Source: Mycosarcoma maydis
Taxonomy: Eukaryota > Basidiomycota > Ustilaginomycetes > Ustilaginales
Length of the DNA stretch: 64,000 bases
Direction: 5' to 3'
NCBI RefSeq assembly: GCF_000328475.2
Contig: NC_026484.1
Coordinates: forward strand, 868,001 to 932,000
A program made the translations under genes and the position numbers. Below, piece after piece: positions 38,074 through 49,958 of the stretch (within the stretch, counting starts at the first letter, position 1; every line of letters begins with the position of its first letter). Under the pieces are notes generated by a model. That model made no database searches and was not told the origin of the DNA. It saw only the letters and a list, made by a program, of their open reading frames with translations.

Positions 38074-38137
38074 CGTGAATCGTGAATGAATGCGTGAATG
38101 CGTGAATGCGTGAATGTGTGGCGTGGCGTGGCGTGGA
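38074..38137. repeat. Tandem GTGAATGC octamer followed by GTGGC pentamer
   Basis: Four copies of an 8-bp unit (GCGTGAAT) pass directly into a GTGGCGTGGCGTGGC run. Confidence 0.85.
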
Positions 38138-38540
38138 TTGGCGTGTGATGGCTGCTTGCGCGATGTCTGTTTGTCTCCGTTAGGGTTATTGTCTCTGTTG
38201 TCCGTGCTTTGCGGAAGTGGGTCCACAGTCGCTCAGCCCAAGTGTCAAAACGAGACATGACTACGCCGAATTTGATTATTCTGCGAGATCCGACAGGCAT
38301 TCGTGATGCGTGAATATTAGCTTTACGGTGACTGACTTGGTTATTCTTTTGCTCGCTAAACTTGTAACCGCACGCAGTCACGAGTGTACAAGTATCTAGT
38401 CACAGAGTGTGGATGCAATATTTTTAGACACTCGTGACTGACTCGCGACTCGCGACTGGAACCACGATTCGAGAATTACGAATGTCGAATCTTAGCGACG
38501 ACGACGCCCCGAGGGCGTAACAGCAAACACCCGAATCGTG

Positions 38541-38621
38541 AATACACTATGCACGATACACTATGCACGATACACTATGCACGCGTGATACACAATACAC
38601 GATACACAATACACAATATAC
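38541..38621. repeat. Tandem ATACACTATGCACG 14-mer and ATACACA derivatives
   Basis: Three copies of a 14-bp unit are followed by shorter ATACACAATACACG units, about 80 bp in all. Confidence 0.85.
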
Positions 38622-40306
38622 TCACACACTGATATTCGTGGTTCACAATCGTAAATTCGGGAAGCCGTCCATTAGCGAAAGCCTCACGCGGAGCAGTTCG
38701 ATCGCGAATTGCAACTCGCTGATTAGCAATCACGAACAATCGTGAATGAATCACAAATCCACCTTGCACAGTCGTTAATATCGCGCCAAGGAGGCGGTTT
38801 CAGATTGGAAACCAGGATGCGCCTTGCTTGCGCAAACACAGAGAACTTGGTTGACACCGAGTCTGACGTTTTCTAACTGCAACATCCAACATGTTTGGCC
38901 GTGTCAGATGGCCTGACGCCCAAGCATCAACAAGTGTCCGGGACAGAGCATCTCTACTGCCTCGCCTATATGTTGGTGCATGCATGAAACTCTTGACAGG
39001 TAGACAGCTTTTGGCCAAATAACGAAGCAAACTAGAAACCGGCGTCTTGATGCGTCTAGTTCCAAGCTTGGCGCCCACTTGCAGCGTGACCACGCTTCGC
39101 CGTCTCAAGCTCGCCAGCATGATTCTGGATTGTTGACCGTCTGCGCCCTGCTCGGTATAGCTAGCTAGCGCTTCGCTCATCGTGCAGAGTCTTGGGGTCT
39201 AGTGCACAAACAAATGATGCATACTGTGGATCGACGATCATCTGAGCAGATACACGTCAAGAAAGCTCGGCATGAAAAATCGGACGGGACCCCTGATCGC
39301 TTCTGCAGCCAATCTAGGTGCGGTAACCGAGACCCTGCGCATCCCCCTGTCAAAGCTACCTCGCTCGTTAGATTCTGCCGTTACGTGAGGCGAGACCATC
39401 AAGGATCATCAAGCTTGCATTGCAGGTTCGAGCCAGGTCTGTCTGCTCGAACCAAGTTTAGCCGCCACTCAACAAGCACGCATGGTTCGCATTAACGAGA
39501 TACAGGCAAATGATCTGTATACCGTGCCCAGCATCTTGCGTGAAAATCAGCATGGTCAGGCCCCTTGGTTCATCTTGGCAAATCTCATAGGCATTCGTGT
39601 GCCGAGTGCTTTCGCCTTCTCAGCCGGTCTGTTTCTGTCGTTATCGACAAACAAGGTGTAGTCCGGCGGTGCAGCACAGCCGAATCAGCCGAAAGCGCCG
39701 CTCAGTATGCCAATCTTGACAGCTTGCATAACAATCTGGTCTCGGTGTCTGGTGTTGTCGAGCTAAATCACGTCGCGAGCTGAGGGAAAAAACAAGCGAA
39801 AAAGAAATGTCTCAGCCGTCGACATGTCCGATATGCTGGATCGACTAAGCAATGCTGGACAGCTCGATACCGAAGGCGGTACGGGAGTTGCATCTCGCGT
39901 TTCGATCTTGTGACGGAACCGATAGATGACTGGCACAGACGCTTGGTTTGCGCGGTAAATCGCTTGTCCTAAGCGCTACCACACGAAAGAAATCTCCAAA
40001 CCTGGCTAAACGAAGCGACGCAGGTGCTTCTTCATTCGAGTGATATCGAGGTCCGTACATCGCTTTCAACGCATGCCAGCATCGACGATGTGACCAGGTG
40101 TCCGTTAGTGTCTTTTGATGGTGTACCTCGCTGCATGGAATCAAGACAAGTCCCAAACCCTTCCGTGCAACAAGCAGCAGTCATCGCCTGCATCTGTTTG
40201 CGGTCCGTTCCACGTCCAATCAGGATTCATGTATGACAAGGACGCTCACCTTGATTGCGAATCTGAGGCCACTTTCGCTTGCACACTTTTCAGCGATCCC
40301 CAAAAG

Positions 40307-40315
40307 CATAAAAAG
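40307..40315 (+). promoter_or_regulatory. TATA-like element of the heme-thiolate peroxidase gene
   Basis: CATAAAAAG lies about 130 bp upstream of the ATG at 40444 and is followed by a CT-rich leader. Confidence 0.5.
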
Positions 40316-40443
40316 GGGGTGTCCTCTGACTAGGTCTGCTCAGCTCTCATCAACCCACCCAACCGATCTCCCTTCCTCTCTCTACTTTGTAGCACCTCAA
40401 AGCCTACATTCTCTACCACTTTTGAACCCGTTCCCTGGACAAG

Positions 40444-41676
40444 ATGAAGTTGTCCTTCAACCTGCCGCTGCTGCTCTCGGCTGCCTTTATGGCAGCGCCT
40501 GCGCTGGCTCTGCCAAACCTCCACGCCATGATGGCTCCTGGACCCAACGGCGAGCCTTCGCACCTTGAAAAGCGTCTCCTCTCGGCTAACCCGCTGCACC
40601 TGAACAACCTGTTCAACGACATCAAGAACAAGGTTGCCGAGCTGAACAGCAACGTCACCGTTCCTGACGTGGGCAGCCTGCTCAACACCAAGATTACTGA
40701 TATCACGCCCGAAAGCATCTACAACACCTTTGGCATTCGACGAGACCTTGGACTCTTGCCGCCCGCCGAAGACAAGTACCACCCGTGGCAGCCTCCTCCC
40801 AAGGGTGCCAAGCGTGGACCTTGCCCTGGTCTCAACACAATCGCCAACCACGGCTACCTTCCTCGCAGCGGTGTGATTAACCCGATCGATCTGATCGTCG
40901 GTACGTTCCTCGGCCTCAACCTCAGCCCAGACCTTGCTGGTATCCTGGCTGCTATCTCGTTTGTCGGCATGGGTGACCTGCTGCAGATGAAATTGTCCAT
41001 CGGCGGCCGATACGGACTTGGCGGCGGCTTGAGCCACCACGGTATCCTCGAAGGCGATGCTTCAGTGACGCGTAAAGATAACTACTTTGGCAACAGCTGG
41101 GACGCTGACCCGAAGCTAGTCAAGCAGTTCATCCAGGAGACCAACACTTACGGCAAAGGAAACGTCAACATTTGGTCGCTCGCCAACTCGCGCTACCGTG
41201 CTTGGGATTATGGCCGCAAGAACAACCCGGTTTTCGACTTCAACCCCTGGCGAATGCTCGTCGCATACGGCGAGAGTGGTTTCGTGCACGAGGTTCTGCG
41301 TGGCTCTTTTGTCAAGTTCGACGAGACCATGATCAAGAACTGGTTCATTGATGAGAGGTTCCCCAAGGGCTGGTCCAAGAGGATTGTGCCCATGACGACT
41401 CCCGAGATTCTTGCTTGGGCCGGTATTGTGTTTGTGGCCAAGCCGACGATTCCTGGTTGGAGCATCGGCAAGGGCGCTTTCATCCCCCTGCCCACCACTG
41501 ATGGCGCTTACCAGGAGCTCAAGTCGCTCCTCGACCCCAAAACCACCGGTGCCACGCTCGAGTCGCTGCTCTGCGATGCTAGCAATGCTGTCCTTGGCTT
41601 TTTCCCCTCGCAGATCACCAACCTGCTTGGCGTTATTGGCATCAAGGGTGTTGGCGCCCAATTCAAGTGCAAATAA
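40444..41676 (+). CDS. Secreted heme-thiolate peroxidase (chloroperoxidase / unspecific peroxygenase family)
   Basis: 410 residues, single exon. Signal peptide MKLSFNLPLLLSAAFMAAPALA, with a possible propeptide end at LEKR. PCPGLNTIANHGYLPRSG at about 126-143 contains the Pro-Cys-Pro that supplies the proximal thiolate to heme. ILEGDASVTRKD near 203 holds the Glu-Gly-Asp...Ser/Arg element of the family (acid-base Glu and Mg site). Length matches the longer, class II type. These enzymes use hydrogen peroxide to oxidise, hydroxylate or halogenate substrates outside the cell. In a smut this could act on plant or microbial compounds, which is inference. Only two extra cysteines near the C terminus are visible. 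Confidence 0.9.
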   Translation: MKLSFNLPLLLSAAFMAAPALALPNLHAMMAPGPNGEPSHLEKRLLSANPLHLNNLFNDIKNKVAELNSNVTVPDVGSLLNTKITDITPESIYNTFGIRRDLGLLPPAEDKYHPWQPPPKGAKRGPCPGLNTIANHGYLPRSGVINPIDLIVGTFLGLNLSPDLAGILAAISFVGMGDLLQMKLSIGGRYGLGGGLSHHGILEGDASVTRKDNYFGNSWDADPKLVKQFIQETNTYGKGNVNIWSLANSRYRAWDYGRKNNPVFDFNPWRMLVAYGESGFVHEVLRGSFVKFDETMIKNWFIDERFPKGWSKRIVPMTTPEILAWAGIVFVAKPTIPGWSIGKGAFIPLPTTDGAYQELKSLLDPKTTGATLESLLCDASNAVLGFFPSQITNLLGVIGIKGVGAQFKCK

Positions 41677-42971
41677 GCGCCTCCAATTACGGACGGTGCG
41701 CAAGCTCCTCGTAGATGGGTTCCCGTCTGGATCCCAACTTGACTCACCACTGTTCCCCTATCTCACGCCATGGCTCCGGACGAGCTTGCTTTGACCCTTC
41801 TCGGGCTCTCTCCGGACGACTACGGCGCCTAACCTTTTCCGACTCTTCCTCAGACGGCTCTGAGAGTTTGTCCCCTGCTCCATATTCACTATTCACATTT
41901 CCGCACTCACGACTTTGACCCTCTTTAATTCGTTTCGACTTCGCGCTGGAATACGCAGACCACATACATACATTTGACCGTTTAATATTTTTTGGTACGA
42001 GTCGGGAGTATCAGTTGCGCTAGCACCTCTGGTACCTCGGACCTTGCTTGCTTAGAAATAGATTCTTAATTTGCGTTGGACCCTCGTCGTTTCTGTGTCA
42101 GCAATGGTGAATGGTGAATGTGCAGGTGTGTCGCGTACGCAGTCGTGAGACACTGCGTCGCACGAGGGATGGTGTTAACAACTCGCGAAGAGAGTCGTGA
42201 TTGCGGCTAGACCTCGGGGGCATGAGAGCCGTGCGTGGTGTTTGATTTCGCAGCCGTTCTCTTGGCCTCTCGCGCGAGATGCATCGGCAATATTCTCTTA
42301 ATCATCTAGATGAAGTCGGAGTAGCATATTCACGATTGGGTAATAGGAGACGTAACGCGTCGTCGCCGAGACAAAAGCTGTAGGCTGAGTTTTGCGCAGT
42401 TAGAGTGGTCACCACTCGTCACTCACGACTTGGCGGCTGTCAGCAAACCAAAGTGCTGAGCAGAGAATTCCGGATTCGTGATTGTTAGTTGTTTATTATA
42501 TAAATATACATTATCTCTTCTCCTCCATTATCTTGGTCATCGTCGCTAGACTAGCCATCGCCTAGCGCGCGGATTCGCACAGACCTTCGTGCTTCGCTGA
42601 GCTCGCGGACCCTGACGCGATCACGCTTGTTTGTTCTGGAATCGGAATTCCTTGATTAGCGAATCATGGTCAACCCATAACCACGTCTGTTCCTCTTGTA
42701 CCATCACTTGACCGTGCAATCATCACGAACCTGACTCGCTTCGACTTGGCCTCTGCTCGGTTAGAGTGACGAAACGGGCAAGGCGGCTCGAACAAGAACA
42801 GCTTCGAGTATTTTTGAGCAAAGCCGGTGCTGCTCGCTTTGGCGGCCTACACCGCTCATCACATATCCGTGATTGTTCCTCGTAAGCACCATCCTCATTG
42901 GAGCTTTGTCGAGACAGCACGCTGGTGTACTTTGCTACTTTAGCTGGAAATACTCTTAGAATCTGTAAAGC
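41677..42971. other. 1.3-kb spacer
   Basis: No gene recognised. Scattered heptamer-like units (42090, 42330, 42470) and short AT-rich stretches near 41980 and 42490 are present. Confidence 0.45.
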
Positions 42972-45900
42972 ATGGTACCACTCGACATCGAGCTGCTCAG
43001 CCGCGCTGCTCCTGTCAATGTGGCCGAGTACCTACGAGAGCAGATTACGACGCTTTCTGAGGCTCCAGTCGCGCAAAGCTTGTTGCATTTGGTCGCTCTT
43101 GAAGCTGTGCCTCCAGATGTCGTCCGAATCTGGCTAAGCATCACCAAAGATGCGCACTCGCTATCGGCTGCACTCCAGCAGAATTCATCAAATCTCGCGC
43201 GAACCTCGGCCATTCAACGCTTCGGAGCATGGTTTCGTAGCAAACACTGGCGAGCAGCGTGGGAGGCACTGGGAGGCGCGCCGGGTATCGCTCAGCTTTT
43301 CGCCCAACTGTCTGTCTCGCAAGTTAACAAGTTCACGCGCATCCTCGGTCGCAGCGTGAGAGGAAAAGCAGGTCAGGCCAAGACTGAAAAGAGAGACGTA
43401 GTCACGCAACTGCTCTTGCTTCTCGTGCCACAACTCGAGACAGGAAACGATACAAGTCCTACGCAGCATCTGAAAGCAGCAGACGCCGACAATCGTGAGC
43501 TTGTCCATCTTTACTCTGCACTTCTCCCAGCATGCACATCGCAGATGGTGCACAAGGTACTCTTTGGTCCTCAGATGGTCATGACGCTCTCTGGCGACCA
43601 ACGCCACTTGCTCAGAGAACATCCCAACGTCTTTGTGCAAGACGCAGCTCCAACGCTTCCGTCCAAGTCAAGATGGCCCGATCAAGAAAAGCATCTGCCT
43701 GCCCTAATCCTCGCTGTCATGCACAACGCTCAAGTCGACGATCCCGCAAAGCTCGTTTGCTTTCTCACCGATGCGTTCGAGTCGATCTTTTCCAAAGAAT
43801 CTGCGCGCATCAGCTCACCGACGCCTGTAGCGTCGTTATGCCAGAAACTCGTCCAGCGTCGCGGTCTCGAGCCATCGCTTCGAATGCACATGTTTCAAGT
43901 CATCCTGCGCATCCTATCCAAGCATACGGAGCGTGTTGGTCCATTCGCAGCTCGTCTACACAAACAGGCGCTTCGTTCTTGGTCTCGAGCAGCTGACATG
44001 TTCGAACACATCCTTCTGGAGCTTTTCCACGTCAGTCCTTCACATCAACGACAGCACCTCTTCTGTAAACTGTACAAACACGTGCCTCCGAGGCAGAGGT
44101 GGGCTTTGCTCAAGCTCATGGTTTGTCCCGATCAGCACGCCTCTACAAACGACCTCGATGAAGAACAAGTTGTGCAGCAACTACTATCTTGTCGTCATCA
44201 TCTAATAAGTCTTCGCGTAGGTGTCCTCTTGGCCCTGCCTACACCGCAAGCGTTGCGCTTGATGGGTCACTTAGCGGCTCGACGTTTGCGCGATCGTGTC
44301 ATTACTGTTGGTCGGGCTGACTCGATCTTGGGTTTCACCACAGCGCACGGCTATCTGAACTTTGATATGGTGCGCTTCGAGCTTCAGCGAGACCTTGTCA
44401 CGCAAGAGCGCATATCTGTCGCCACAGCAGCTGTGCAAGATGTGCGCGCCAGGGTGTCTCGCAGCTCGGATGCGGGTGTTCGCGAAGATCTGGCTCGCAG
44501 TGGCTTGCACTGGGCTATCTGCAGCCGCTCCATCGAGCTGTACACGAGTACCATCGTATGGATGCGTCGTTTTGTGCGTGACGTCACAGTTGCACGCTCG
44601 CTGTTTTCGGAAGGCAGTCTGCACAAGCGCGAAGCGATCCAGCTTCTTTCTGGCATTCCTGAGGTGCTGGATCAACACGTCACAGCTGTGCATATCCGCG
44701 ACCGCATTCATGACGCAAACAATGCCATCTGGGAATGGTTCGAGACGGTGCGCAAATCGTTGCTCGAGCCCAGCTTCAGCGTCCAAAACACTGCAGGTGC
44801 GCGTCTGCTAGTTCGACCAGTCGTCGTCGAGCGCATGCGCCGGATCGACCAATTGCAAACACATCTCGGTCTAGACACCAATGCCATCTCGGAACTCGTC
44901 TGGGACGAGACTGTCGATCTCCTAATCCGAATCGAAAAGGCTTGCATGGAGCCCGACTATCGCCGTCTGGCAATGTACCATATCGCTGGGCCGCTAGGCA
45001 CAGAACTCGAGCCCTCGTTCTTTGCTACAGATGCGCTCAGAATTCGAAGCATGGCGGGCCTCTCGTTTGTAGAAAAGCTCTTTGTCGCTCGCGATGCGCT
45101 CTGGAAGCAACACCGAATCAGCCTCAACCCGGCGGTAGCTCGGCTTCCTCGAGGCATTCCTCAGGGTCTTCCCTTGCATGTTGCACCAAGTATCTGGAAT
45201 CTGGACTACATCCTTGCTCGAACGCCCAACTGCTTCTTGCTCAATAAGGCGAGAGAGGTGGTGTTTGCTGATTCCCACATCGCTCTCCAGCCTGTGGCGC
45301 AAGACGATGCGACAAGAGACGCCGTCAAAGATTGCCACCAAGATTACCTGTTTAGCCTGCTCTTGCTGACTAAAGCGCACCGAAGCAAGATCGGCAAGCG
45401 CCAGACGCTAGAGCAAGCCTTCGTACATGCTGTTGGAGTGCTTTCGCACAACAGGATGACACGCCAAGAAGCAGAGGCAGAGTTAAGAGATCACGCGTTT
45501 ACTGTTTTGGTGCAATGCCACAAAGTGCCTAGATTCCCGAGCTTGTATGCGCCATCCAGGTTCCCGCAGCTGCCCACCACCCAAGTCGACGACAGGAACA
45601 GCAGCATTCGAATCGAATGGGATCCAAATAAGCTCGGCAGCCCTCCAATGTTTGCAGAACGCCAGCTAGAGACCACAGTTTTCGACGAGATGCTCAGCTG
45701 CAGTGCGTCTTTGAACTTGCACGACGGAACTCTGTGCTACTACACGTCGGAATTCGGTGGATACAGCTTTCGAACAACCCCTTACGTCGTGCGCGCGCGC
45801 CATCAAGTGAGCGCCGCCGACGTCGCTCTTGCCGGTTGCAGAAATGGCGACCACCCGAAAGACAAGATCAGGTGTATCCGCGAAGCGCAGATCGTGTGGC

Positions 45901-48083
45901 ATCTGATGCTGTTTGACGAGCTTTGTGTGAGGCCGAAATCCGATACTAGTGCAATCACTCTGCCATTCCCAGATAAAGCTCATGTTCGGTACCCCAACAT
46001 GGTATTGAGTCGCTCGTTTGTCAATGCAATGCGCGCCAAGATGGACGACAACAGCGCGATGCACCACATGCTCAAGCATCTCGGCTTCCAGATCCCAGTA
46101 TCGCTATTACGAGAATTTACACAACGACTCACGACTGCGCGTCGAGAGGGACGGCTGTCGAAAGGCGATCAGCTGGCTACTCAGTTTGTGCGCTGTTTGA
46201 TGGCGAGCGATCGTCCGAGCGCAGCGCTTCCGTTTGTGCTACGAGCCATTCTGGACAACTCGCAAGACAGCTCATGGCATCGAGTCTTGTTGTCGCAAAG
46301 ATTCCTCCGACAATTGCCTGCTCAAGACACTTGCAAAGCAGTCACGCATTTGGCCGCCGAGATTCTGCAACGCACAGCCAGCGACACCAAATCCGGCATC
46401 AGCGTCTCAACCGTCAAGATGCTCGCACAAATCCTTGGCCAAGCCGACGTGATTCCTGCTTCGGTTGCCATCGAGACACTGGCGAAACTTCTCGATCAAA
46501 CCGACCACGTCGATGTTCGGTTTGCAGCGCTCTCGTCGATGCTCGAGCTGATTTGTTCCAGGCCAAGCACGCATGATGCGGCAGCAGAGCGACTCGTTCC
46601 GGAGCTTGACAGATTCGTGCGCATTCTGGCAGCAATCGACGAGACTCGGCCAAGCGAGTCCGAGGAGTCATGGAAAGACGGAGTTCTGCCGAGCGTGTAT
46701 GAAAGCTCGATTATGCCGAGCTCAGATCTGGGATCGATGAAAAAACTGCCGAGGACTTTCCAGCTAGTTTCCGAGACGATGCAAAAAAGCGCATTGTGGG
46801 CACCGATTCTCATGCAGAGAGTGATGCTGCCAGCTATGAAGCGCTCGATCGAGGTACATGGACGATGGCTCGACACATTCCTGCAGCGCCACTCGCTGTC
46901 TGTCGAGACTCTGGCGCTTCCGGTTCCGCCAACCAAGCTCGAGATGCTCAACACGCTCGTGACGCGCCACGCTGCCTTGACGCCGGATTGGATCGTCGAG
47001 CTGTATTGCAAGATGCTGCTATTCAACGTGCGACCTGTAGCGCAAGTCAAACAGCTCCGAGCCCAGCTGAAACACACGGACCACAATGCGGAAAAGCATT
47101 GGTTGGCGATCACGGAAAAGCCTGAAACCAAATCGATCGGCTCGCCGCCGTTCTTGGCCGAGTTTGTCTACGGAGTAGCCGAGTCGGCGCAGGACAAGAA
47201 TGCGATTCGTCAAGTGTTGCTGGCACGCCAATATGCTATCTGCAAAGCACAAGAGGTTCTGGAAGCGATGCTGGATGACATGCTCGATTCGGCATGGATC
47301 GACGAGCAGAGCTTTGACTGCATCATGGCACAGCTGCGGTACGAGAACCATGGCCAACGTAGAACGCGTTGGGCAAGGGACGTCGCATGGGAGCTCTGTC
47401 TGCGTCCTATCCTGGAAAAAGTAATTGCCAAGGTGGACAGTCGACGGACGACGGCTTGGCAGCGCGATCCAGAACGAAAGCCGCGCTTGCTACCCGACAT
47501 GTTTCTGTATCGTTTAGAGCTGCTCCCCTATCCGCAAGTCGGAGAGTCGATCTTGACGCCAGACGAGAAGCTGAACAAGTGCCAAACGTTTTCCAGGGCG
47601 GTTATCGAACAGGTTAAGCATCTAGTCGGTCGAGCTACACCTTATCAAGACGAGCTGGAACGGCTGCAAGGTGCTGTGACTGACTGCCCCGTCCATCTTC
47701 AGGCCGCTGTAGCACTTGCTCTTGGCAAGCTCGACACGGGCGATCTCACCGAATGCCTCTGTATCGCCATGGCAATCGAATTGTTGCAAACAGCCAGCTG
47801 CACCGAGTGCGAGATTGCAGCGATCCAGTCTATGCTGGACGAATGGAGCCGCAGCGAAGTCGAGTGGATCCGAGTGCAGCTGGACGGTCTCGTGGGTGCA
47901 CGATCGGGCAGAACGATCAAGGATGCCAAGCTGGAGAGGGCGCTGCGGCAGTCGGAAGTGGGTGTCGACCAAGCCGACAGCGACAGGGATGATCGTTCAG
48001 ACTTGGGAGGGAGCCTAGACAGTTGGCGACCACTCAGCGGTGCAAGCAATGTCGGTGTCCAATACGTGATGCAAAACATGTAG
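42972..48083 (+). CDS. Very large (1703-residue) predicted alpha-helical protein of unknown function
   Basis: One uninterrupted frame of 5.1 kb from ATG 42972 (MVPLDIELLSRAAPVNVAEY). There is no signal peptide or clear membrane span. Composition and spacing suggest mostly amphipathic helices in the manner of HEAT or other solenoid proteins, e.g. LLREHPNVFVQDAAPTLPSK, VASLCQKLVQRRGLEPSLRM and FAALSSMLELICSRPSTHDA. The middle (about 860-1030) is less helical, with PSLYAPSRFPQLPTTQ and YTSEFGGYSFRTTPYVVRAR. The C terminus is charged and disordered. I do not recognise a catalytic motif. Codon use and lack of stops make it a real gene. The long intact frame without introns fits the neighbours. Confidence 0.8.
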   Translation: MVPLDIELLSRAAPVNVAEYLREQITTLSEAPVAQSLLHLVALEAVPPDVVRIWLSITKDAHSLSAALQQNSSNLARTSAIQRFGAWFRSKHWRAAWEALGGAPGIAQLFAQLSVSQVNKFTRILGRSVRGKAGQAKTEKRDVVTQLLLLLVPQLETGNDTSPTQHLKAADADNRELVHLYSALLPACTSQMVHKVLFGPQMVMTLSGDQRHLLREHPNVFVQDAAPTLPSKSRWPDQEKHLPALILAVMHNAQVDDPAKLVCFLTDAFESIFSKESARISSPTPVASLCQKLVQRRGLEPSLRMHMFQVILRILSKHTERVGPFAARLHKQALRSWSRAADMFEHILLELFHVSPSHQRQHLFCKLYKHVPPRQRWALLKLMVCPDQHASTNDLDEEQVVQQLLSCRHHLISLRVGVLLALPTPQALRLMGHLAARRLRDRVITVGRADSILGFTTAHGYLNFDMVRFELQRDLVTQERISVATAAVQDVRARVSRSSDAGVREDLARSGLHWAICSRSIELYTSTIVWMRRFVRDVTVARSLFSEGSLHKREAIQLLSGIPEVLDQHVTAVHIRDRIHDANNAIWEWFETVRKSLLEPSFSVQNTAGARLLVRPVVVERMRRIDQLQTHLGLDTNAISELVWDETVDLLIRIEKACMEPDYRRLAMYHIAGPLGTELEPSFFATDALRIRSMAGLSFVEKLFVARDALWKQHRISLNPAVARLPRGIPQGLPLHVAPSIWNLDYILARTPNCFLLNKAREVVFADSHIALQPVAQDDATRDAVKDCHQDYLFSLLLLTKAHRSKIGKRQTLEQAFVHAVGVLSHNRMTRQEAEAELRDHAFTVLVQCHKVPRFPSLYAPSRFPQLPTTQVDDRNSSIRIEWDPNKLGSPPMFAERQLETTVFDEMLSCSASLNLHDGTLCYYTSEFGGYSFRTTPYVVRARHQVSAADVALAGCRNGDHPKDKIRCIREAQIVWHLMLFDELCVRPKSDTSAITLPFPDKAHVRYPNMVLSRSFVNAMRAKMDDNSAMHHMLKHLGFQIPVSLLREFTQRLTTARREGRLSKGDQLATQFVRCLMASDRPSAALPFVLRAILDNSQDSSWHRVLLSQRFLRQLPAQDTCKAVTHLAAEILQRTASDTKSGISVSTVKMLAQILGQADVIPASVAIETLAKLLDQTDHVDVRFAALSSMLELICSRPSTHDAAAERLVPELDRFVRILAAIDETRPSESEESWKDGVLPSVYESSIMPSSDLGSMKKLPRTFQLVSETMQKSALWAPILMQRVMLPAMKRSIEVHGRWLDTFLQRHSLSVETLALPVPPTKLEMLNTLVTRHAALTPDWIVELYCKMLLFNVRPVAQVKQLRAQLKHTDHNAEKHWLAITEKPETKSIGSPPFLAEFVYGVAESAQDKNAIRQVLLARQYAICKAQEVLEAMLDDMLDSAWIDEQSFDCIMAQLRYENHGQRRTRWARDVAWELCLRPILEKVIAKVDSRRTTAWQRDPERKPRLLPDMFLYRLELLPYPQVGESILTPDEKLNKCQTFSRAVIEQVKHLVGRATPYQDELERLQGAVTDCPVHLQAAVALALGKLDTGDLTECLCIAMAIELLQTASCTECEIAAIQSMLDEWSRSEVEWIRVQLDGLVGARSGRTIKDAKLERALRQSEVGVDQADSDRDDRSDLGGSLDSWRPLSGASNVGVQYVMQNM

Positions 48084-49958
48084 GTATAGCTCCACTGGCG
48101 GCCCACGTTGGCAGCATCGCCGACCAGACCCAGATTGCGTTATGTATGGCACGTTCTCTGAGCATCCAGGACCGTATATGCGCGTCATTGTGCTTTCAGT
48201 CAGGACAGATCGGCGTAACTGACTGTCTATCTCGTGTCTAGTTGAGTTGAAATGCCAGAGAACTCGCGAGAAATGTCAACCATGGTGATGTGATGAGTAC
48301 ATGCGTACATATGCCTCGCCGCGTCGATAAGCGACCGCGACGTTTGGGCGAACGCCTAGGCGAGATCATGCCATCCGGTGGCAACGAGCCATTCCGTGTG
48401 ACGAGCGTCGCACGAGGTATTTGAGATGGAGGGAGCAACTGTTGGAGGGGTCGATTCTCGATATCCACCAGCGCCCACCTCGCGCGATCTGTCATCGGTC
48501 GTATCGGCAGCCGATCGGCAATCGGGCACAGAGTTTCACCCTTTTTCTTTTTCTGTGGATTTTTTTGGGGGTTTGTTTGGAGCCTTTTTCTTCGATTCTG
48601 AGGGTCGTGGGTTCTTTCCGGGGTTGGCTAGAAACCGCGTAAGATGCGCCTTTGGGCGGCTGGTGTCGGGCGGACCACACTCGCCCACCACTCACCACTT
48701 TCAAACCGAATCAAAATGTCCGAGCAACCCGATTCATATTAAATATTTTGCGATCGAGCCGAACAAATAGATCTAAGTCATAATTACATCGTTGGATATT
48801 AAATATTTTAAATAGAAGAGGATCACTCTGCCCGAATCGTGAATATCGCTCGTTTATGCCAGCCAACGTCGAGTTAGTTTGATTCCAGGGCGAACTCACG
48901 GAATTCCAGGTTGCACATAGCGCATTTGCTCACATGTATCGCATCGGAGTACGGAGCTCAAAGCGAAAAAGCAACGTTGCAGTTCCAAGCTAACGTCAAG
49001 CTTTTCCACTAGCAGCAGCACAAGACGGTGCATATTCGATATGGTGTGAGGCATGGTTGACGGAGGAGTTGCTCTAGCAAGTCTCATGTGATAAAGCATA
49101 AGCACGTTTGACAAACTCATCTTTGTACAGAAGCCTTGCGACGGTAGCGAGGACGAAAACAGTATATCCCGATGGAGCTAATCACGAATATGAATAAGGT
49201 TAGTGTAAGTCTGAATCAACATCTGATAGCTGGGATTTGCAGTGAGAATCGTGAATAGTACGCGTCGTCAGTGTAAATGCGTGGGCCAGACGGATCGTGT
49301 TAAGCGCCGTGGTTCGTGATGACTGGAGCCAGGATAGGAGGTTGGTAAAATGGTTGGCTCCATCCAACTCACGTGCCACTCGTCCAACCAAAAAAGACCT
49401 GTGTTACTCGTGACGGTCGACGCTAAGAAAATGCGAATTGGCGATTCGTAATTCGCACTGAAACTTACTTACCGTGTAACCCTTGCCAAACAAAACCGCC
49501 CAAAATCACGAATAATCACGAATCTGGATAACTTATGGATTTTGGGAAATCGTGAATCGCGAATGCAGGTGTGGTGAAACACGTCATTCGAAGCACCACA
49601 CCAGCTTTCTGAGCATAATCTGAATATTCCATCCGTCGGAACCATCGTGAATCACGAAGGATGCATGATGGGGGAAGGACATGCGGATCCAAGAGGCTGC
49701 GTCGTTCGAGGTGGATGAAAGAACGCGCGATAGGGGTCTGAATAGCGGCGCGCGTCCATGGATCCATGAGAAGCTGAGTGACGCTCAAAGCTGCAACATT
49801 CGTGATTGAGCGGCTGGTTTGCTGCATTCGTGAATGCTGGCTTGCTGCTGGTTGGTCATCCTAAATCACCACCACCATCAGCATCAACACGCCGACGTCG
49901 CTCGGCCATAGCTTGGCCTGTATCGCGAGCAATACTGCACATCGAGCTGTCGCTGATC
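48084..49958. other. 1.9-kb spacer upstream of the MEL acetyltransferase gene
   Basis: No gene recognised. It has AT-rich patches at 48730-48825, where a 14-bp ATATTAAATATTTT occurs twice exactly 60 bp apart (48736 and 48796), and heptamer-like units at 49500-49560 and 49645-49665. Confidence 0.45.

Larger units (their letters stand above)
36739..40443. other. 3.7-kb gene-poor, repeat-bearing interval
   Basis: No frame in this stretch reads like a conserved protein. It contains the tandem arrays at 38074-38137 and 38541-38621, scattered CGTGAAT units, and at its right end the peroxidase promoter. It could hold relics too decayed to recognise or an unmodelled intron-rich gene. Confidence 0.5.

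Noticed and set aside
48736..48809. Two ATATTAAATATTTT copies 60 bp apart as a replication origin
   Set aside because: Only two short AT-rich copies and no supporting context.
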